A stretch of 29,726 nt of DNA from a virus, in the IMG/VR virus record IMGVR_UViG_3300035662_000120, positions 1 through 29,726 of that record, one strand, 5' to 3'. Shown one piece after another: positions 28,795-29,726 of the stretch. The notes under the pieces were generated by a model. That model did not search any database. It was not told the origin of the DNA and saw nothing but the letters and a program-made list of their open reading frames with translations. Position numbers and translations under genes: made by a program. Every line of letters begins with the position of its first letter. Positions within the stretch are counted from its first letter, which is position 1.

Positions 28795-29726
28795 TTAGCC
28801 CCAAAGGCGAACGGCCATCTGCGGACGAATCACGCTGTAGCCATAGAGCACGTCAATACGGCAAGGCAAACGGTCGTTGTTGATGTCATACTGACGAACA
28901 ACGCGTAAGCTGATGCCATTGTGAACTTGACGGCTTGCCATATCGACGCCCTGCGGAAGCAGAAGGTCGGCGGTGGCGAAGGTGATCGCGTCGCGGTGAT
29001 AGATCAAGTTCTGTGGATACTGCGTAGAAGCAGCGCCGAGGAACGTGACAGCCGCGCCGGAAACCGGCAGAGCGTCAACCGTAGCGAGAGCCTGAGAAGC
29101 CGAATACATCGCAGGAACAGTAACCGAAGCGGTCGTTGACGCCGTAACGTCAGCAAGAGCTACGAACTGATACAGCGAGCCGGTTGACTCACGGGTCTGT
29201 GGGTTGACAGCGTAGACGTTAGCGATGGTGAACACGTCGCCAGCTTTAATCGTCGTGGTCGTAAGACCAGTCAGAACAACAGTCGTTGAACCTTCGGTCG
29301 TGACTGAAGAGCTAACAGTTACGGTGCCAGCGCGTGAGCCGGTCGTGAACTGCTTGATTGACTGAGACATATTCAGCTCGTCGTAGCCGAGGATGCCTTC
29401 GCCAAATACGCCATTCTTGAACTGTTTCGAGATAGCTGAAACAGGGTTAAAGAGACCTTTCATGCCTTCGATCAACGCAGCGTTAGCGGCTGGGTTAACA
29501 GTGGCATAACGTGGGCTCATCACCGCAGCGTTCTCATTAAGCTTCTGTTGAGCTTGCAACAGAACCAAGGACGTAGCAGGCGTGGTGCCTGGCGTGCCAA
29601 CTGAGTTGCCGATGTATTTAAAGCTGTTCGCAACGTCGGCGTCGATTGAAGACGCGAGCTGCGAAATACGAGGCTTCAGAACACGTTCAGCGAAGTCGTC
29701 CAACTGCATCGTGAGTTCGGCGGTCG
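28795..29726 (-). CDS. P22-type major capsid (coat) protein, N-terminus outside the window
   Basis: At least 310 residues of a P22-like coat protein. The segment TAELTMQLDDFAER, then VLKPRISQLASSIDADVA and YIGNSVGTPGTTP, matches the internal P22 coat pattern, and PAANAALIEGMKGLFNPVSA follows. The frame stays open to the right edge, beyond the ATG at 29709, so that ATG is internal and the true start is outside. The C-terminal half includes a Thr/Val-rich beta region (GTVTVSSSVTTEGSTTVVLT) and ends VIRPQMAVRLWG. It forms the icosahedral shell. Confidence 0.92.
   Translation of the reverse strand, partial: TAELTMQLDDFAERVLKPRISQLASSIDADVANSFKYIGNSVGTPGTTPATSLVLLQAQQKLNENAAVMSPRYATVNPAANAALIEGMKGLFNPVSAISKQFKNGVFGEGILGYDELNMSQSIKQFTTGSRAGTVTVSSSVTTEGSTTVVLTGLTTTTIKAGDVFTIANVYAVNPQTRESTGSLYQFVALADVTASTTASVTVPAMYSASQALATVDALPVSGAAVTFLGAASTQYPQNLIYHRDAITFATADLLLPQGVDMASRQVHNGISLRVVRQYDINNDRLPCRIDVLYGYSVIRPQMAVRLWG

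Noticed and set aside
1-29726. CRISPR arrays, tRNA genes, insertion sequences, integrase or attachment sites
   Set aside because: Looked for on both strands; no regularly spaced repeats, cloverleaf-like sequences, transposase or integrase motifs were seen.

Overview
The window is part of the genome of a short-tailed (podovirus-type) bacteriophage with a P22-like virion. The evidence is a P22-type coat protein, a gp4-like tail accessory factor, a gp10-like packaged-DNA stabilisation protein, and three large helical ejection-type proteins, one of them gp7-like. The host is probably Gram-negative: the lysis cassette has an inner-membrane spanin candidate, an overlapping outer-membrane lipoprotein spanin candidate and a GH108-type endolysin. 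Resemblance of several small proteins to ones I recall from alphaproteobacterial phages suggests that class, but the sequence does not prove it. I see no integrase, CI-type repressor, tRNA, rRNA, IS element or CRISPR array, so a lytic lifestyle is more likely, although the genome is incomplete here.

Layout. (1) Positions 1-2310, minus strand: small terminase, large terminase and the N-terminus of a gene cut by the left edge. (2) 2311-2982: a 672-bp non-coding region between divergent units. It carries TTAGGGCAA repeats in both orientations, an AT-rich stretch, a dyad and a near-consensus DnaA box, and is the best candidate origin and control region. (3) 2983-6150, plus strand: fourteen tightly packed small early genes, most overlapping at ATGA junctions. 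Four are preceded by the same 15-bp start-associated sequence, and the last encodes a stand-alone DnaA domain-IV-like protein. A Rho-independent terminator follows. (4) 6256-6772: two small candidate genes with divergent, overlapping starts. (5) 14445 down to 6871, minus strand: replication operon (Cas4/RecB-like DUF2800 nuclease, conserved 210-aa protein, small HTH protein, 201-aa orphan, coiled-coil and small proteins, family A DNA polymerase, primase-helicase), driven by a clear sigma70-like promoter. (6) 14511-16662, plus strand: VRR-NUC nuclease, SNF2 helicase, a small helical protein and a DUF6378-like protein. (7) 29726 down to 16552, minus strand: late operon reading coat protein, decoration/head-fibre proteins, gp4-like, gp10-like, jelly-roll-like tail protein, tail fibre, ejection proteins, endolysin, holin candidates and spanins.

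The left edge cuts a gene downstream of terminase and the right edge cuts the N-terminus of the coat protein, both on the minus strand. If the genome is circular or circularly permuted, terminase - (portal, scaffold, missing here) - coat - tail - lysis would be one continuous leftward late unit, and the window lacks only the portal/scaffold part.

Most exciting leads: the TTAGGGCAA repeat region next to an operon ending in a DnaA-domain-IV protein, the repeated start-associated sequences in the early operon, two 11-residue repeat arrays in the gp7-like ejection protein, and several dense out-of-frame gene overlaps.
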